64,000 nucleotides of DNA from Leyella stercorea DSM 18206 (GCF_000235885.1 NZ_JH379436.1:20007-84006); one strand, 5' to 3'. Counted from the stretch's first letter, positions 51,764-62,105 are shown. The notes: a model not told the origin generated them from the sequence alone. Made by a program: numbers and translations.

Positions 51764-53986
51764 ATGTTGTCTAAGGTAAAGTATAAGTTCGTTTTAATAA
51801 CATTTGGGATGGTGTGTGTATTGGCCCTTATCTCGTCATGTTCATCAACGAAATTTATTACTGAAGACAATTGTCTTTTGAAAAGTTGCGCAATTAATTG
51901 TGAGGACCAGTCTTTCAATACAAAATCACTCGAATCATATTACGCGCAACGTCCAAACTCTAAATGGTTTTCTCTGATGAAACTTCCATTGGGAATATAT
52001 AATATGTCTGGACGTGATTCAACAAAGTGGATAAACCGTACATTAAGAAGAATAGGGGAGGAACCTGTTGTTTTTGACTCAGTAAAAACAAAAAAGTCTT
52101 GCGATAATATGATTTCTGCAATGAAATCAATGGGCTACTTAAAAGCCAATGCATCTTATACAGTTGCGAAAAAAAATAAAAGAGCAATAGTTAACTATGA
52201 AATAAATCCGGGTACATTATATTTTATAGACTCTGTCAAGTATGTGATTGAAGATGAGACACTTTTACCTTTATTAGAATCAAAAGCAATAAAAGGAAAA
52301 ATGTTAAAGAAAGGTTTACCATTTTCAACATCAAATCTTGATGCTGAACGCAAGCGCATCGCCCAATACCTTCTTAATAATGGCTATTATAAGTTCAATA
52401 AGGATTTCATACACTATGTGGTTGATACAATAGGGAAGAGCAATAGGGTAGACGTGGAACTTCACCTTATAAAGTATCGAAGTTCTAACAATAGTCCAGA
52501 AACACCACATAAACACTACAGTATAAATAATATTTATTTTCGCTCTGGAGATGGCAAGAAATTGCCATTGCGCAGTCGTGTACTTATTAATAATGTAGCG
52601 ATAACCTCAAATTCGCAGTTTTGCTCAGAAGATGTTCAAAATACTTACAATAATTTTGCACGTCTTCAGGCCGTGCGTTTCACAAATATTCACTTCGAAG
52701 AATTACCCGATACAAACTTGTTGGATTGTAATATACAAATTAGTACAAGAAAACCCAACTCTATATCATTTCAACCAGAAGGAACAAATACAGCCGGTGA
52801 TTTTGGTGCAGCAGCTTCGTTAACATACACTAATAACAATCTGTTTCGAGGAAGTGAAACGTTCAGTGTGCAGTTGCGCGGTGCCTATGAAGCAATCAAG
52901 GGACTCGAAGGCTATCAAAATGAAAATTATATAGAGTATAATGTTGAAACCAAACTGGCTTTTCCACGCATTATTGCGCCATTTCTTTCAGATGGATTTC
53001 GTAAAAGAAATCGCATGAAATCAGAGCTGTTATTTAGCTATAATCTACAGAATAGACCCGAATTTCATCGGCGCGTCCTTACTGCAGCATGGCGATACCA
53101 TTGGAGTATGAGCAAAAAGAAATCATCATTCAGATACGATTTCTTAGACATCAACTATGTCTATATGCCTTGGATATCTGCAACATTTAAGAAGGAGTAT
53201 CTCGATGACGTTTCAAATAGAAATGCTATACTTCGGTATAATTACGAGGATATATTCATTCTACGTACTGGTTTGAATTACTCGTTTAGTGATTCTAAGA
53301 ATGCATTGAGATCAAACATAGAGGTTGGTGGCAACTTACTATATGCCATCTCAAATTTGTTTGGAGAAAAACGTAATGCTCAAAACCAATATACGCTTTT
53401 CAAAATTGCTTATGCACAGTATGTTAAAGGCGATTTCGATTATACTCGTCTTGTAAAAATCGATACAAAGAATACACTTGCATTACATTTTGGTCTTGGT
53501 ATTGCGTATCCATATGGAAATAGTACTATTCTTCCATTTGAAAAACGCTACTTCTCTGGAGGTGCAAATTCTGTAAGAGGTTGGAATGTTCGAGCTCTTG
53601 GCCCTGGAAAATTCAAAGGAAAGGATGGACGTATTGATTTCATTAATCAGACTGGTGATATGAAACTTGATATGAATATGGAATTGCGTACATTTCTATT
53701 TTGGAAGTTCAATTGTGCATTCTTTGTAGACGCTGGCAATATATGGACTCTAAAGGATTACAAAGATCAACCTGGAGGTCAATTCAGATTCAACGAGTTC
53801 TACAAACAAATCGCAGTTGGATATGGTTTAGGTTTGCGCCTAAATCTCGATTACTTCATTATGCGTATCGACTTCGGTATGAAAGCCGTAAATCCAGCTT
53901 ATGATACACGCAAAGAACACTTTCCAATAACAAATCCACACTGGAATGATATGACTTTCCATTTTGCTGTTGGTATGCCTTTCTAA
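51764..53986 (+). CDS. TamL-like Omp85 lipoprotein
   Basis: A 740-residue outer membrane barrel protein of the BamA/TamA family. A lipoprotein signal ends ALISSC with Cys26. POTRA-like domains (about 30-330, for example RIGEEPVVFDSVKTKKSCDN and IDSVKYVIEDE) precede a C-terminal surface-antigen barrel with FSGGANSVRGWNVRALGPG and a final FHFAVGMPF. In Bacteroidetes the lipidated TamA-like proteins are called TamL and work with TamB. No tamB is in the window. Codon usage is AT-rich, like the neighbouring dinB. Confidence 0.88.
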   Translation: MLSKVKYKFVLITFGMVCVLALISSCSSTKFITEDNCLLKSCAINCEDQSFNTKSLESYYAQRPNSKWFSLMKLPLGIYNMSGRDSTKWINRTLRRIGEEPVVFDSVKTKKSCDNMISAMKSMGYLKANASYTVAKKNKRAIVNYEINPGTLYFIDSVKYVIEDETLLPLLESKAIKGKMLKKGLPFSTSNLDAERKRIAQYLLNNGYYKFNKDFIHYVVDTIGKSNRVDVELHLIKYRSSNNSPETPHKHYSINNIYFRSGDGKKLPLRSRVLINNVAITSNSQFCSEDVQNTYNNFARLQAVRFTNIHFEELPDTNLLDCNIQISTRKPNSISFQPEGTNTAGDFGAAASLTYTNNNLFRGSETFSVQLRGAYEAIKGLEGYQNENYIEYNVETKLAFPRIIAPFLSDGFRKRNRMKSELLFSYNLQNRPEFHRRVLTAAWRYHWSMSKKKSSFRYDFLDINYVYMPWISATFKKEYLDDVSNRNAILRYNYEDIFILRTGLNYSFSDSKNALRSNIEVGGNLLYAISNLFGEKRNAQNQYTLFKIAYAQYVKGDFDYTRLVKIDTKNTLALHFGLGIAYPYGNSTILPFEKRYFSGGANSVRGWNVRALGPGKFKGKDGRIDFINQTGDMKLDMNMELRTFLFWKFNCAFFVDAGNIWTLKDYKDQPGGQFRFNEFYKQIAVGYGLGLRLNLDYFIMRIDFGMKAVNPAYDTRKEHFPITNPHWNDMTFHFAVGMPF

Positions 53987-54184
53987 TCAAAAATGATATA
54001 TCAACAGCAAAATGAAAACAAAGTCGAAATTAAAGATGGAGTATTCTTTTGATTAGGCGGTAGTTTTCAATTGTAATACAAACAATTAGTTATTTATCAT
54101 AATGTCCATTATAACTTATTCGTATTCGTACCCAAGAATGTCAATTTGTAACAACCACAATGATAGTTTTTCAATAATATTTTG

Positions 54185-54192
54185 TACTTTTG
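54185..54192 (+). promoter_or_regulatory. dinB promoter -7 box
   Basis: TACTTTTG fits TAnnTTTG, 45 bp before the ATG. The 250-bp gap upstream is AT-rich and holds nothing else I can support. Confidence 0.5.
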
Positions 54193-54237
54193 AAATCAAT
54201 ATCAAGAGTCTTGATAGTTGGTATAAATTAATCAAAA

Positions 54238-55335
54238 ATGCAATACAATCGTAAGATAATACATATAGATATGGATTGTTTTTATGCAGCAGTTGAATGT
54301 CTTGACAATCCTGCGCTTTTGGGTGTGCCTGTTATTGTTGGGCACGACTCAGAACGAGGTGTTGTGTCTACAGCCAGTTATGAAGCGCGTCGTTATGGTG
54401 TACATTCTGCACAATCCATGCGTATGGCTAAGCGGTTGTGTTCAGATCTGCATATTGTAGAACCGCATTTTGAGCGTTACAAGGAAATCTCAGATGCAAT
54501 TCATAAGATTTTTCAGAGGTATACTGATTTGATTGAACCAATCTCACTTGACGAAGCATTTCTTGATGTCACAGAGAATAAGAAAAATATAGAACTTGCA
54601 ATTGATATAGCTAAGGAAATAAAGTTCGCAATTTGTAAAGAAATTGGGCTTACGGCTTCTGCCGGTGTTTCATATTGCAAATTACTTGCAAAAATAGCAT
54701 CTGATTATAATAAGCCAGATGGACTTTGTGTTATAGATCCAGACAATGCGATAACGTTTCTTGACAAATTGAAGGTTGAAGACTTGTGGCTTGTCGGTCA
54801 TAAGACTGCCCTTGAGCTACATTCGCTTGGTATCTTTACAGTCAAACAATTGCGTGGTCAATCGCTTACTACTTTAGCACGTCTTTTTGGGAAGCGTGGA
54901 CAACAATTCTATAACTATGCTCGTGGCATAGATGATAGTCCGATAGAAGTTCGTAATGTGAGAAAATCAATGAGTTGTGAAAATACTTTTATGCAAGATC
55001 TTTCAATACGTTCTAATGTCATTATTGAGTTATATCATATAACTATTGAACTTGTTAATCGTTTGTCTGAAAGCGGTTTTGTAGGACACACACTTACACT
55101 AAAAGTAAAGTATGCTGATTTCACGCAAGTCACGAGAAGTGTAACCCACACTACCCCACTCTTGACGAAACATGAGATACTGCCATTAGCAAAAAAACTT
55201 CTTGCTAAAATTGAATTTAATGCCTTACACCCAATAAGGTTAATGGGACTTGGTGTAAGTAGTGGAGATGAAAAGTCAAAAGAAGAAAAGGAACCAAAAA
55301 TACACTATGAAGAACCAATGCTTCCTTTTACTTAA
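54238..55335 (+). CDS. dinB: DNA polymerase IV (Y family)
   Basis: A 365-residue translesion polymerase. The catalytic acidic residues are in IIHIDMDCFYAAVE (Asp, near residue 10) and SLDEAFLDVT (Asp-Glu, near 105). GVVSTASYEARRYGV, TASAGVSYCKLLAKIASD and GKRGQQFYNYARGID are family blocks, followed by the little-finger domain. A Lys/Glu-rich tail near the end could include a clamp-binding element, but none is clear. It is monocistronic. Confidence 0.95.
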   Translation: MQYNRKIIHIDMDCFYAAVECLDNPALLGVPVIVGHDSERGVVSTASYEARRYGVHSAQSMRMAKRLCSDLHIVEPHFERYKEISDAIHKIFQRYTDLIEPISLDEAFLDVTENKKNIELAIDIAKEIKFAICKEIGLTASAGVSYCKLLAKIASDYNKPDGLCVIDPDNAITFLDKLKVEDLWLVGHKTALELHSLGIFTVKQLRGQSLTTLARLFGKRGQQFYNYARGIDDSPIEVRNVRKSMSCENTFMQDLSIRSNVIIELYHITIELVNRLSESGFVGHTLTLKVKYADFTQVTRSVTHTTPLLTKHEILPLAKKLLAKIEFNALHPIRLMGLGVSSGDEKSKEEKEPKIHYEEPMLPFT

Positions 55336-55348
55336 TAACAATAGAAAA

Positions 55349-55380
55349 AGGGCAACCCAATATCACTATTGGATTGCCCT
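55349..55380. terminator. Bidirectional terminator between dinB and galK
   Basis: AGGGCAACCCAATA pairs with TATTGGATTGCCCT (one mismatch) around TCAC, flanked by an A-run on the dinB side. Confidence 0.8.
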
Positions 55381-55404
55381 AACACATATTATTATATTGC
55401 TAAA

Positions 55405-56565
55405 TTAGCAAACCTTGTGCGAACCGTCGCTAATAACAACGTCGATAACCTTAGGCTCCTTGCCATATTTTGCAGAATACTTTGCCTTAGCATCAGCGAT
55501 GAACTGATCGTAAAGCTCTTCCTTAACGAGGTTGATTGTACAACCACCGAATCCACCACCCATGATGCGGCTACCGGTTACGCCGTTCTCCTTAGCGATG
55601 TCATTGAGGAAGTCGAGCTCTTCGCATGAAACCTCATACTCCTTGCTCAGACCCTCGTGTGTTTCGTACATCTTCTTGCCTACAGTCTCGTAGTCGCCTG
55701 CATTAAGAGCATCACAAACAGCAAGTACACGATCTTTCTCGCCAAGTACGAAGTGTGCGCGCTTGTAGTCTTCCTCGCCTACTTCTGCCTTAACCTCCTC
55801 AAGCTGTTCCCATGTGCAGTCGCGCAGAGTCTCGAAGTGAGCCTCCGGATGCTTAGCAGCGATATGCTTAACAACATTCTCGCAAGAGTTGCGGCGGTCG
55901 TTGTAAGGAGAGCCGGCAAGCTCATGCTTCACGCAAGAGTTGAGGAGCACCAGTTTGTAGCCAACAGGCTTGAAGGGGAAATATTCGAACTCGCGGCTGC
56001 GGCAATCGAGACGCATGAGGCAACCTTCCTTACCGAATACACTTGCAAACTGGTCCATGATACCGCAGTTTACACCACAGTAGTTGTGCTCTGTAGCCTG
56101 ACCTGCGAGAGCCATATCCCACTTACTTACCTTGTTATCGCCGAAGAGATCATTGATAGCAAAAGCGAAGCAGCTCTCGAGAGCAGCAGAAGAAGACATA
56201 CCAGCACCGAGAGGAACATCACCAGCAAACGCTGTATTGAAGCCCTTCACGTCAACACCGAGTTTACGCATCTCCTGAACAACGCCATAGATGTAGCGTG
56301 CCCAACTTGCGCGTGGTCCTTGAGGATCATCAACTTTGAACTCTACACGGTCCTTGAGGTCGATTGAGTAACACATAACAGTGTTTGTGCCATTCGGGCG
56401 AAGCTCTGCCATAATACCCTTGTCCACTGCACCAGGGAATACGAAACCTCCGTTATAGTCAGTGTGCTCACCAATGAGATTGATACGACCTGGTGACTGA
56501 TAAATATTTCCTGTCTTACCGTCGAAGTGCTTAATGAAGCGACTTCTTACAAATTCGATATCCAT
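55405..56565 (-). CDS. galK: Galactokinase
   Basis: A 386-residue GHMP kinase that phosphorylates galactose to galactose 1-phosphate. Signatures: GRINLIGEHTDYNGGFVFP, the GHMP loop PLGAGMSSSAALE, and the C-terminal GSRIMGGGFGGCTI. The frame extends upstream to 56619, but the family form begins at the internal MDIEFVRSRF (56565). It follows the transporter gene by about 80 bp, in the galactose operon. Confidence 0.96.
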   Translation of the reverse strand: MDIEFVRSRFIKHFDGKTGNIYQSPGRINLIGEHTDYNGGFVFPGAVDKGIMAELRPNGTNTVMCYSIDLKDRVEFKVDDPQGPRASWARYIYGVVQEMRKLGVDVKGFNTAFAGDVPLGAGMSSSAALESCFAFAINDLFGDNKVSKWDMALAGQATEHNYCGVNCGIMDQFASVFGKEGCLMRLDCRSREFEYFPFKPVGYKLVLLNSCVKHELAGSPYNDRRNSCENVVKHIAAKHPEAHFETLRDCTWEQLEEVKAEVGEEDYKRAHFVLGEKDRVLAVCDALNAGDYETVGKKMYETHEGLSKEYEVSCEELDFLNDIAKENGVTGSRIMGGGFGGCTINLVKEELYDQFIADAKAKYSAKYGKEPKVIDVVISDGSHKVC

Positions 56566-56648
56566 AATTAATAAGGTTTTAGTTATAAATGTTTTATTAG
56601 TGTAAAAAGGCTTGCCCACAAGAGCAAGCCCTTATATATTCAATATGA

Positions 56649-57523
56649 TTATTCTACAGGAATGTCTGTATTGACATTCTTTGAGCCCCAAAGAGCGTAG
56701 TAGAAAATATATGCAGCAGCAAGAAGTACTACTACGAAACTTGTCATGTAGTCATGCGTGAAGTCAATAACAAAGCCCTGAATACCGATCATCACAGCGA
56801 AGCCTGCAACCATCATCATGAAAGCGCCTGAAGCCTTTGCTGTGTATTTGCCAAGACCTTCGGTAGCAAGGTTGAAGATACCACCCCACATCACAGATGC
56901 ACAGAAACCAACGAGCATAATTGCAAAGATACCAACAGGTATCTCACCCCATTTCAGGCTGAGTGTTGTGTAGTCAATACCCGGGAAACTAATAGTCTGT
57001 TCAACGGGGAGCATGATACCCAATGCAACAAGTACCATTGCAACGAAGCTAACGGTAGCAATCATTGTCTTAGCAGAAACCTTACCACCAATCATACCTG
57101 AACCAATTGGTTACCAGTGTTGCCACCACCACCAAGAAGGTTGAGCATTGGGTTTACAACGGTGTTGAGCATACACATGCAAAGACCAGAAATGAAAGCA
57201 CCAATAAGGTAAACAACGAAGCCCATAGAGCCACTGAGCCACTGGATAAGAAGTCCAACAATACCTACAATAAGAGCGAGGAGGGCTGTCTTCTTGTAGC
57301 CAAACTTCTGAATAAGAAGACCTGCTGGGATACCCATAAGGAAGTAAGCGCCAAAGTTGCCATAGTTGCCTACCTGTGCAAGAGTATCAGATACACTAAA
57401 GTTGTTTTTCAGAATGACAGCCATTGGTGAGCAAAGGTTGGTCACAAAGGCAATCATAGCAAAGAGGAAAATCATTGCAATGATAGCAACGAAGTTACCT
57501 TTTTTTGTTGTGGAATTTCCCAT
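56649..57523 (-). pseudogene. Galactose/glucose MFS permease, internally deleted and frameshifted
   Basis: Two overlapping frames encode the two ends of one FHS-type sugar permease. The first (57092-57523, 143 residues) runs from the start to GGGGNTGNQLVQV, after which relatives continue with GG and more membrane helices. The second (56649-57095) begins IGGKVSAKTMIATVSFVAM, which belongs in the second half. Relatives are about 430-440 residues, while only 291 are present and the frame changes at the joint. So about 140-150 residues, near helices 5 to 8, are missing. Transport is unlikely. The position between galM and galK matches the conserved Bacteroidales galactose operon. Confidence 0.82.
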
Positions 57524-57579
57524 TGTTTTGTTTGTTGTTTTAGTTATTTTTTTTATTGATTAGTACATTCAACAAAGTT

Positions 57580-57642
57580 GCGGAGGGGTGATTCCTCCGC
57601 ATTATTTTATGCAGTGTAGCGGAGGCGTGCAACCTCCGCTAC
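57580..57642. repeat. Two GCGGAGG/CCTCCGC hairpins
   Basis: GCGGAGG-(7 nt)-CCTCCGC at 57580-57600 and GTAGCGGAGG-(7 nt)-CCTCCGCTAC at 57616-57642. They lie between galM and the permease gene. They resemble the hairpin at 22377-22404. Confidence 0.7.
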
Positions 57643-57651
57643 ATAGTTTGT

Positions 57652-58743
57652 CTACTTTTCTACTCCGAACTTATACACTGTCTTCTGTGTATACTGTTCA
57701 CCAGGATTCAAAACCACTGATGGGAAGTAAGGATGGTTCGGTGAATCAGGGAAGTGCTGTGCTTCAAAGCAGATAGCACTGCGGCGTGGGAATGTAGCAC
57801 CGTTCTGTCCCTTATATCCGTCAGCCCAGTTGTCGCTGTAAACCTGAACACCAGGCTCTGTGGTATACACCTCCATTGTTCTGCCACTTACCGGCTCCTT
57901 GATACGTGCTGCAAAGCTGAGTTCGCCCTCTTCCTTCTTGTTGAGCACGAAGCAATGGTCATAGCCTGCACCGTTCTTGATTTGTTCGTGGTCGGCATCA
58001 ATGTCCTGACCTACAGTCTTCGGCGTACGGAAGTCGAATGGTGTACCCTTTACGAAACGCACTTCTCCAGTAGGAATGGAAGTCTCATCTATCGGCAGAT
58101 AGTAGTCTGCATTGATCTCGCACTCCAGATTTTCGATAGAAGGAGTTGGATTTGCAATGCCTGCGAGTGAGAAGAATCCATGACTTGTTAGGTTTACAAC
58201 AGTCTTCTTATTTGTTGTAGCCATATATTCAATAACAAGTTCGTTGTCGTCAGTGAACGAGTATTCAACTGTTACTTTCATCTCGCCCGAGAAACCTTCT
58301 TCACCATAAGGACTTACGTACTTCAGTACGAGTGTGTGCTCGTTCATCTGAAGTGCTTCCCATACTTTTGCGTTGAAGCCTTTCAAACCACCATGTAAAC
58401 AGTTTGGACCGTTGTTAATAGGCAACTGATATTCCTTGCCATGAAGCTGAAAACGTCCCTTGCAGATACGATTGCCATAACGTCCTACAAGTGTAGACAA
58501 ATAAGGTTCGGGAGAATTTATAACGTCTTGAATGTTGTCATGGCCCTGAATTACATTAGCTCTATTGCCATTCTTATCTGGAACCATAATTGCAACGAGT
58601 GCACCACCATAATTAGTAATAGCAACCTCATTGCCTTGATTGTTTTTCAAGATATAAAGGTCGGTCTCTTTACCGCCTACTGTAGTCTGAAAATCGCTTC
58701 TCTTCAGACCGCAGATATTTTCTGTTTCGGTTGTGTTAATCAT
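57652..58743 (-). CDS. galM: Aldose 1-epimerase (galactose mutarotase)
   Basis: A 363-residue mutarotase that interconverts alpha and beta galactose. Family blocks: NYGGALVAIMVPDKNG, GRYGNRICKGRFQLHGKEYQ with NNGPNCLHGG, the catalytic His in NLTSHGFFSLAG, AGYDHCFVLN, and a Glu near AICFEAQHFPDSPN. No signal peptide. It is the first gene of the operon galM, permease, galK. A -7-like TACTTTG lies about 35 bp upstream. Confidence 0.95.
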   Translation of the reverse strand: MINTTETENICGLKRSDFQTTVGGKETDLYILKNNQGNEVAITNYGGALVAIMVPDKNGNRANVIQGHDNIQDVINSPEPYLSTLVGRYGNRICKGRFQLHGKEYQLPINNGPNCLHGGLKGFNAKVWEALQMNEHTLVLKYVSPYGEEGFSGEMKVTVEYSFTDDNELVIEYMATTNKKTVVNLTSHGFFSLAGIANPTPSIENLECEINADYYLPIDETSIPTGEVRFVKGTPFDFRTPKTVGQDIDADHEQIKNGAGYDHCFVLNKKEEGELSFAARIKEPVSGRTMEVYTTEPGVQVYSDNWADGYKGQNGATFPRRSAICFEAQHFPDSPNHPYFPSVVLNPGEQYTQKTVYKFGVEK

Positions 58744-58810
58744 AAATTAAGTTTTTTAGTTACTTATATAGTATGCAAAGTAACCAAAAAAAAATGTAAC
58801 ATACAAAAGA

Positions 58811-58838
58811 AAGCACCAAAATTACTTGGTGCTTTCCG
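58811..58838 (-). terminator. folC terminator
   Basis: GAAAGCACCAA pairs with TTGGTGCTTTC around a 6-nt loop, 10 bp after the folC stop on the minus strand, followed by T residues. Confidence 0.75.
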
Positions 58839-58848
58839 TTAAAAACAA

Positions 58849-60144
58849 TTAATTGTTATTTTCTAAATATGTGAGAAGGTCAGCAACCACATAACTGCTA
58901 CCTCCGATGAAGATAAAATCTTCTAGCGAAGCTTCTTTACAAGCGGCTTTATACGCTGCTTCAACACTACTATAGCATGTGCCGTGAAGACCACACTCCT
59001 CTCCTATCTTCTGTATTTCATCCTCTGTAATGGCTCGATGTGTTGTTGCTTTGCAGAAATAGTAGACTGCATCTTTCGGTAGCATAGCCATAACATGAGT
59101 TACGTCTTTGTCGTCCACCATTCCGAAAACAATACGCTTTGTCTTGCCCTTCTGTCTAACAATCTGTTGACAAAGGTAGTTCCAACCAGCTACGTTATGT
59201 CCCGTATCACAAATGGTGAGCGGAGTTTTGCACAATGTCTGCCAGCGACCAAGAAGTCCAGTTGACTCACATACATTAGCAAAACCTGCAGTAACGCAAT
59301 CAGTATTTTTAATAATTCCAAGCTTGCGTAATTGGTCGACAGCGTTGAGTACTGTATTGGTGTTCTTCTGTTGGTAATCGCCACATAATTCGCCTTTAAT
59401 AATGCCGTATGTCTTTGTTTTATAACGCATAACGCCATTTTCTTCAAGCGAGCATTCGAACACCTCTTTGCTGTCTTCTGCGAAGAAAATGGGGGCATTT
59501 ACTGCTTTCGCCTTAGCTTCAAACACCTCGCGTGTCTCATCACAGCACTCCCCTATCACAACTGGTACATTAGGCTTTATGATGCCAGCCTTCTCTGCGG
59601 CTATCTTTGCCAGGGTGTTGCCAAGAAACTGAGTGTGGTCGAAACTGATATTTGTTATGACAGATAGAAGCGGCGTGATGATATTGGTGCAATCGAGCCT
59701 ACCTCCCAAGCCAACTTCAATGACTGCAATATCAACCTCTTTCTCTGCGAAATATTTGAAAGCAAGTGCGGTTGTGAGTTCAAAGAAAGACGGATGTAGT
59801 GGTTCAAAGAAGTCGCGCTCTTGCTCAACAAAGTCTACAACATATTGCTCATCAATGCACTTGCCGTTTATACGAATACGTTCGCGAAAATCTACAAGAT
59901 GCGGAGAAGTGTAAAGTCCGACTTTGTAGCCAGCCGACTGAAGTATAGCTGCCAAGGTATGCGAGCAGGAACCTTTTCCGTTAGTTCCTGCCACGTGTAT
60001 TGTCTTGAACTTGCGGTGAGGATGGTCGAAATGGCGATCAAGCTCCTCCGTATTGAACAAGCCCTCCTTATAAGCAGAAGCCCCCACCTTTTCAAAGACG
60101 GGGGTCGAATTAAATAGATATTCTATCGTTTCCTGATAATTCAT
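58849..60144 (-). CDS. folC: Folylpolyglutamate synthase / dihydrofolate synthase
   Basis: A 431-residue Mur-ligase-like ATPase that adds glutamates to folates. P-loop HVAGTNGKGSCSHTLAAIL near residue 50, AVIEVGLGGRLDCTNII, the carbamylated-Lys area AEKAGIIKPNVPVVIGE, and CDTGHNVAGW. Length is normal. It lies 25 bp after dnaJ, so it is probably in the same operon. Confidence 0.96.
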   Translation of the reverse strand: MNYQETIEYLFNSTPVFEKVGASAYKEGLFNTEELDRHFDHPHRKFKTIHVAGTNGKGSCSHTLAAILQSAGYKVGLYTSPHLVDFRERIRINGKCIDEQYVVDFVEQERDFFEPLHPSFFELTTALAFKYFAEKEVDIAVIEVGLGGRLDCTNIITPLLSVITNISFDHTQFLGNTLAKIAAEKAGIIKPNVPVVIGECCDETREVFEAKAKAVNAPIFFAEDSKEVFECSLEENGVMRYKTKTYGIIKGELCGDYQQKNTNTVLNAVDQLRKLGIIKNTDCVTAGFANVCESTGLLGRWQTLCKTPLTICDTGHNVAGWNYLCQQIVRQKGKTKRIVFGMVDDKDVTHVMAMLPKDAVYYFCKATTHRAITEDEIQKIGEECGLHGTCYSSVEAAYKAACKEASLEDFIFIGGSSYVVADLLTYLENNN

Positions 60145-60169
60145 TTCTGTGAGGTCAACTCGTTGGCTA

Positions 60170-61342
60170 TTAGTTGAAATAATTCTTGAAGCGTTCGAAG
60201 ATAGACTTCTTTGTCTCCTTATCGCCCTTGAAGTTATCGCTTCCTACGAACGACTCAACAGCCTTCTTCTCATCTTTCGACAGGGTCTTCGGAACATATA
60301 CGCTGATGTTTACAACGAGATCGCCTGTGCCCGTGCCATAGCCTTGAACAGAAGGCAGACCCTTGCCGCGCAAACGGAGCGTCTTACCAGGTTGTGTACC
60401 CGGCTCAATCTTTATCTTAACCTTTGAGCCGTCGATAGTAGGTATCTCTACGTTGCCTCCAAGTACTGCTGTAGGGAAGTCGAGCAACAAATTGTAAATC
60501 ACGTCGTTGCCATCGCGTACAAATGTGTCATTAGGCTCCTCTGAGATGTACACCTGAATGTCGCCATTGATGCCATTATGCTGTCCGGCACTGCCCTTGC
60601 CCGGAACGTTTACTACCATTCCTTCTGCTACACCTGCTGGTATCTTTATTTCGACAACCTCTTCACCTTTTACGATGCCCGTGCCGCCACATTCCTTGCA
60701 CTTATTCTTTATGACAGTACCTTCACCGTGACAAGTAGGACACTCCGACTGGGTTTGCATCATGCCAAGCATAGTGCGGACGGTGCGAGTAACAACACCG
60801 CTACCGTGACAAGTAGGACATGTTTCGCTTGCACTACCATTCTCGGCACCCGAACCATTACAATGTGTACATGTAACGTCCTTCTTCACCTTGAACTTCT
60901 TTGTAGTTCCGGTAGCAATCTCCTGCAGAGAGAGTGTCACCTTTATGCGCAAATCGGCACCGCGGTACTGTGGCTTCTGACGTTGACCGCCACCACCGAA
61001 TCCGCCAAAACCACCGAATCCACCACCATGTCCGCCGAACACATCGCCGAACATAGAGAAGATATCGTCCATAGAGAAACCACCAGCGCCACCGAATCCG
61101 CCACCACCGAATCCGCCACCAGGAGCATCAAAGCCGAACTGGTCGTATTGCTGGCGTTTCTGAGGATCGTGAAGTACGTCATAAGCTTCAGCAGCTTCCT
61201 TGAACTTCTCCTCAGCCTCTGTATTGCCTGGGTTACGGTCGGGGTGATATTTGATAGCTATCTTTCGATATGCCTTCTTGATTTCATCGTCTGTGGCGGT
61301 CTTGCTGACGCCAAGCACTTCATAATAGTCTCTCTTTGCCAT
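60170..61342 (-). CDS. dnaJ: Chaperone DnaJ
   Basis: A 390-residue type I J-protein. The J domain has the HPD motif in KYHPDRNPG. Next is a Gly/Phe-rich stretch (about 75-135). Then come four CxxCxGxG zinc repeats: [24 protein letters not shown] and CKECGGTG. The C-terminal substrate domain is complete. It works with DnaK and GrpE. It lies 27 bp after grpE. dnaK is elsewhere. Confidence 0.98.
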   Translation of the reverse strand: MAKRDYYEVLGVSKTATDDEIKKAYRKIAIKYHPDRNPGNTEAEEKFKEAAEAYDVLHDPQKRQQYDQFGFDAPGGGFGGGGFGGAGGFSMDDIFSMFGDVFGGHGGGFGGFGGFGGGGQRQKPQYRGADLRIKVTLSLQEIATGTTKKFKVKKDVTCTHCNGSGAENGSASETCPTCHGSGVVTRTVRTMLGMMQTQSECPTCHGEGTVIKNKCKECGGTGIVKGEEVVEIKIPAGVAEGMVVNVPGKGSAGQHNGINGDIQVYISEEPNDTFVRDGNDVIYNLLLDFPTAVLGGNVEIPTIDGSKVKIKIEPGTQPGKTLRLRGKGLPSVQGYGTGTGDLVVNISVYVPKTLSKDEKKAVESFVGSDNFKGDKETKKSIFERFKNYFN

Positions 61343-61369
61343 TATATATTAATGTATAAGTGGTTTTAA

Positions 61370-61960
61370 TTACTGTCCTACTGCTACCTTCGCGTGACGA
61401 ATAACCTTATCATTGAGCTGATAGCCCGTCTGAACGCAGTCGATAACTTTACCTTTTTTGTCATCGCCCATACCCGGAACCATTGCAACGGCTTCGTGAA
61501 AGTCGACATCGAAGTCCTTTCCTTCTGTCTCAATTTTTCTTACGCCGAGCGATTCGAGCGTCTTGTTAAACTTGTTGAAAATAATCTGTACGCCTTCCTT
61601 GATAGCATTTACGTCTTCTGTTTTGTCAGCAATGGCGCGTTCGAAGTCGTCAAGAATCGGCAGGAAAGCACAAACAGCCTTCTCGCTACCATTGAGCAGA
61701 AGCTCCGCCTTTTCCTTGAGTGTACGCTTGCGATAGTTGTCAAATTCTGCAACTGCACGCAGATACTTGTCTTTGTACTGCTCTACTTCTTTCTTGGCTG
61801 CTTCAAGCTGCTCCTCTACTGTGAGTTCCGTTGTCTTCTCTTCTGCCGAATTGTCAGTGTTTGCAGATGTGTCTTCTGTATTGTCATCAGAAATCACATT
61901 GTTTTCAACGTTCTCATCATTGATTTCGATGTTATTCCCTGTATTTTCGTTATTTTTCAT
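61370..61960 (-). CDS. grpE: Nucleotide exchange factor GrpE
   Basis: A 196-residue GrpE. The acidic N-terminal 55 residues are rich in Asn, Glu and Thr, followed by the long coiled coil (about 60-110, EAKKEVEQYKDKYLRAVAEF) and the C-terminal block EAVAMVPGMGDDKKGKVIDC with TGYQLNDKVIRHAKV. It releases ADP from DnaK. It is the first gene of grpE-dnaJ-folC. No HrcA-type CIRCE box was seen upstream. Confidence 0.96.
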   Translation of the reverse strand: MKNNENTGNNIEINDENVENNVISDDNTEDTSANTDNSAEEKTTELTVEEQLEAAKKEVEQYKDKYLRAVAEFDNYRKRTLKEKAELLLNGSEKAVCAFLPILDDFERAIADKTEDVNAIKEGVQIIFNKFNKTLESLGVRKIETEGKDFDVDFHEAVAMVPGMGDDKKGKVIDCVQTGYQLNDKVIRHAKVAVGQ

Positions 61961-62028
61961 ATTATATTAAACTTTAGTATTTATATGTTATTTAGCAAAT
62001 ACCTTGCCAATTTGTGTTTCACGAAAAA

Positions 62029-62071
62029 AATAGAGACAACATAGACATAAATTGTATATGCTGTCTCTATT
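62029..62071 (-). terminator. ABC-F gene terminator
   Basis: AATAGAGACA and TGTCTCTATT form a 10-bp outer stem with partial pairing inside. On the minus strand it lies 35 bp after the stop and is followed by TTTTTT. Confidence 0.75.
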
Positions 62072-62105
62072 GCTATGTCGTTTAAACTATTTAATGTTAA
62101 TCGAA

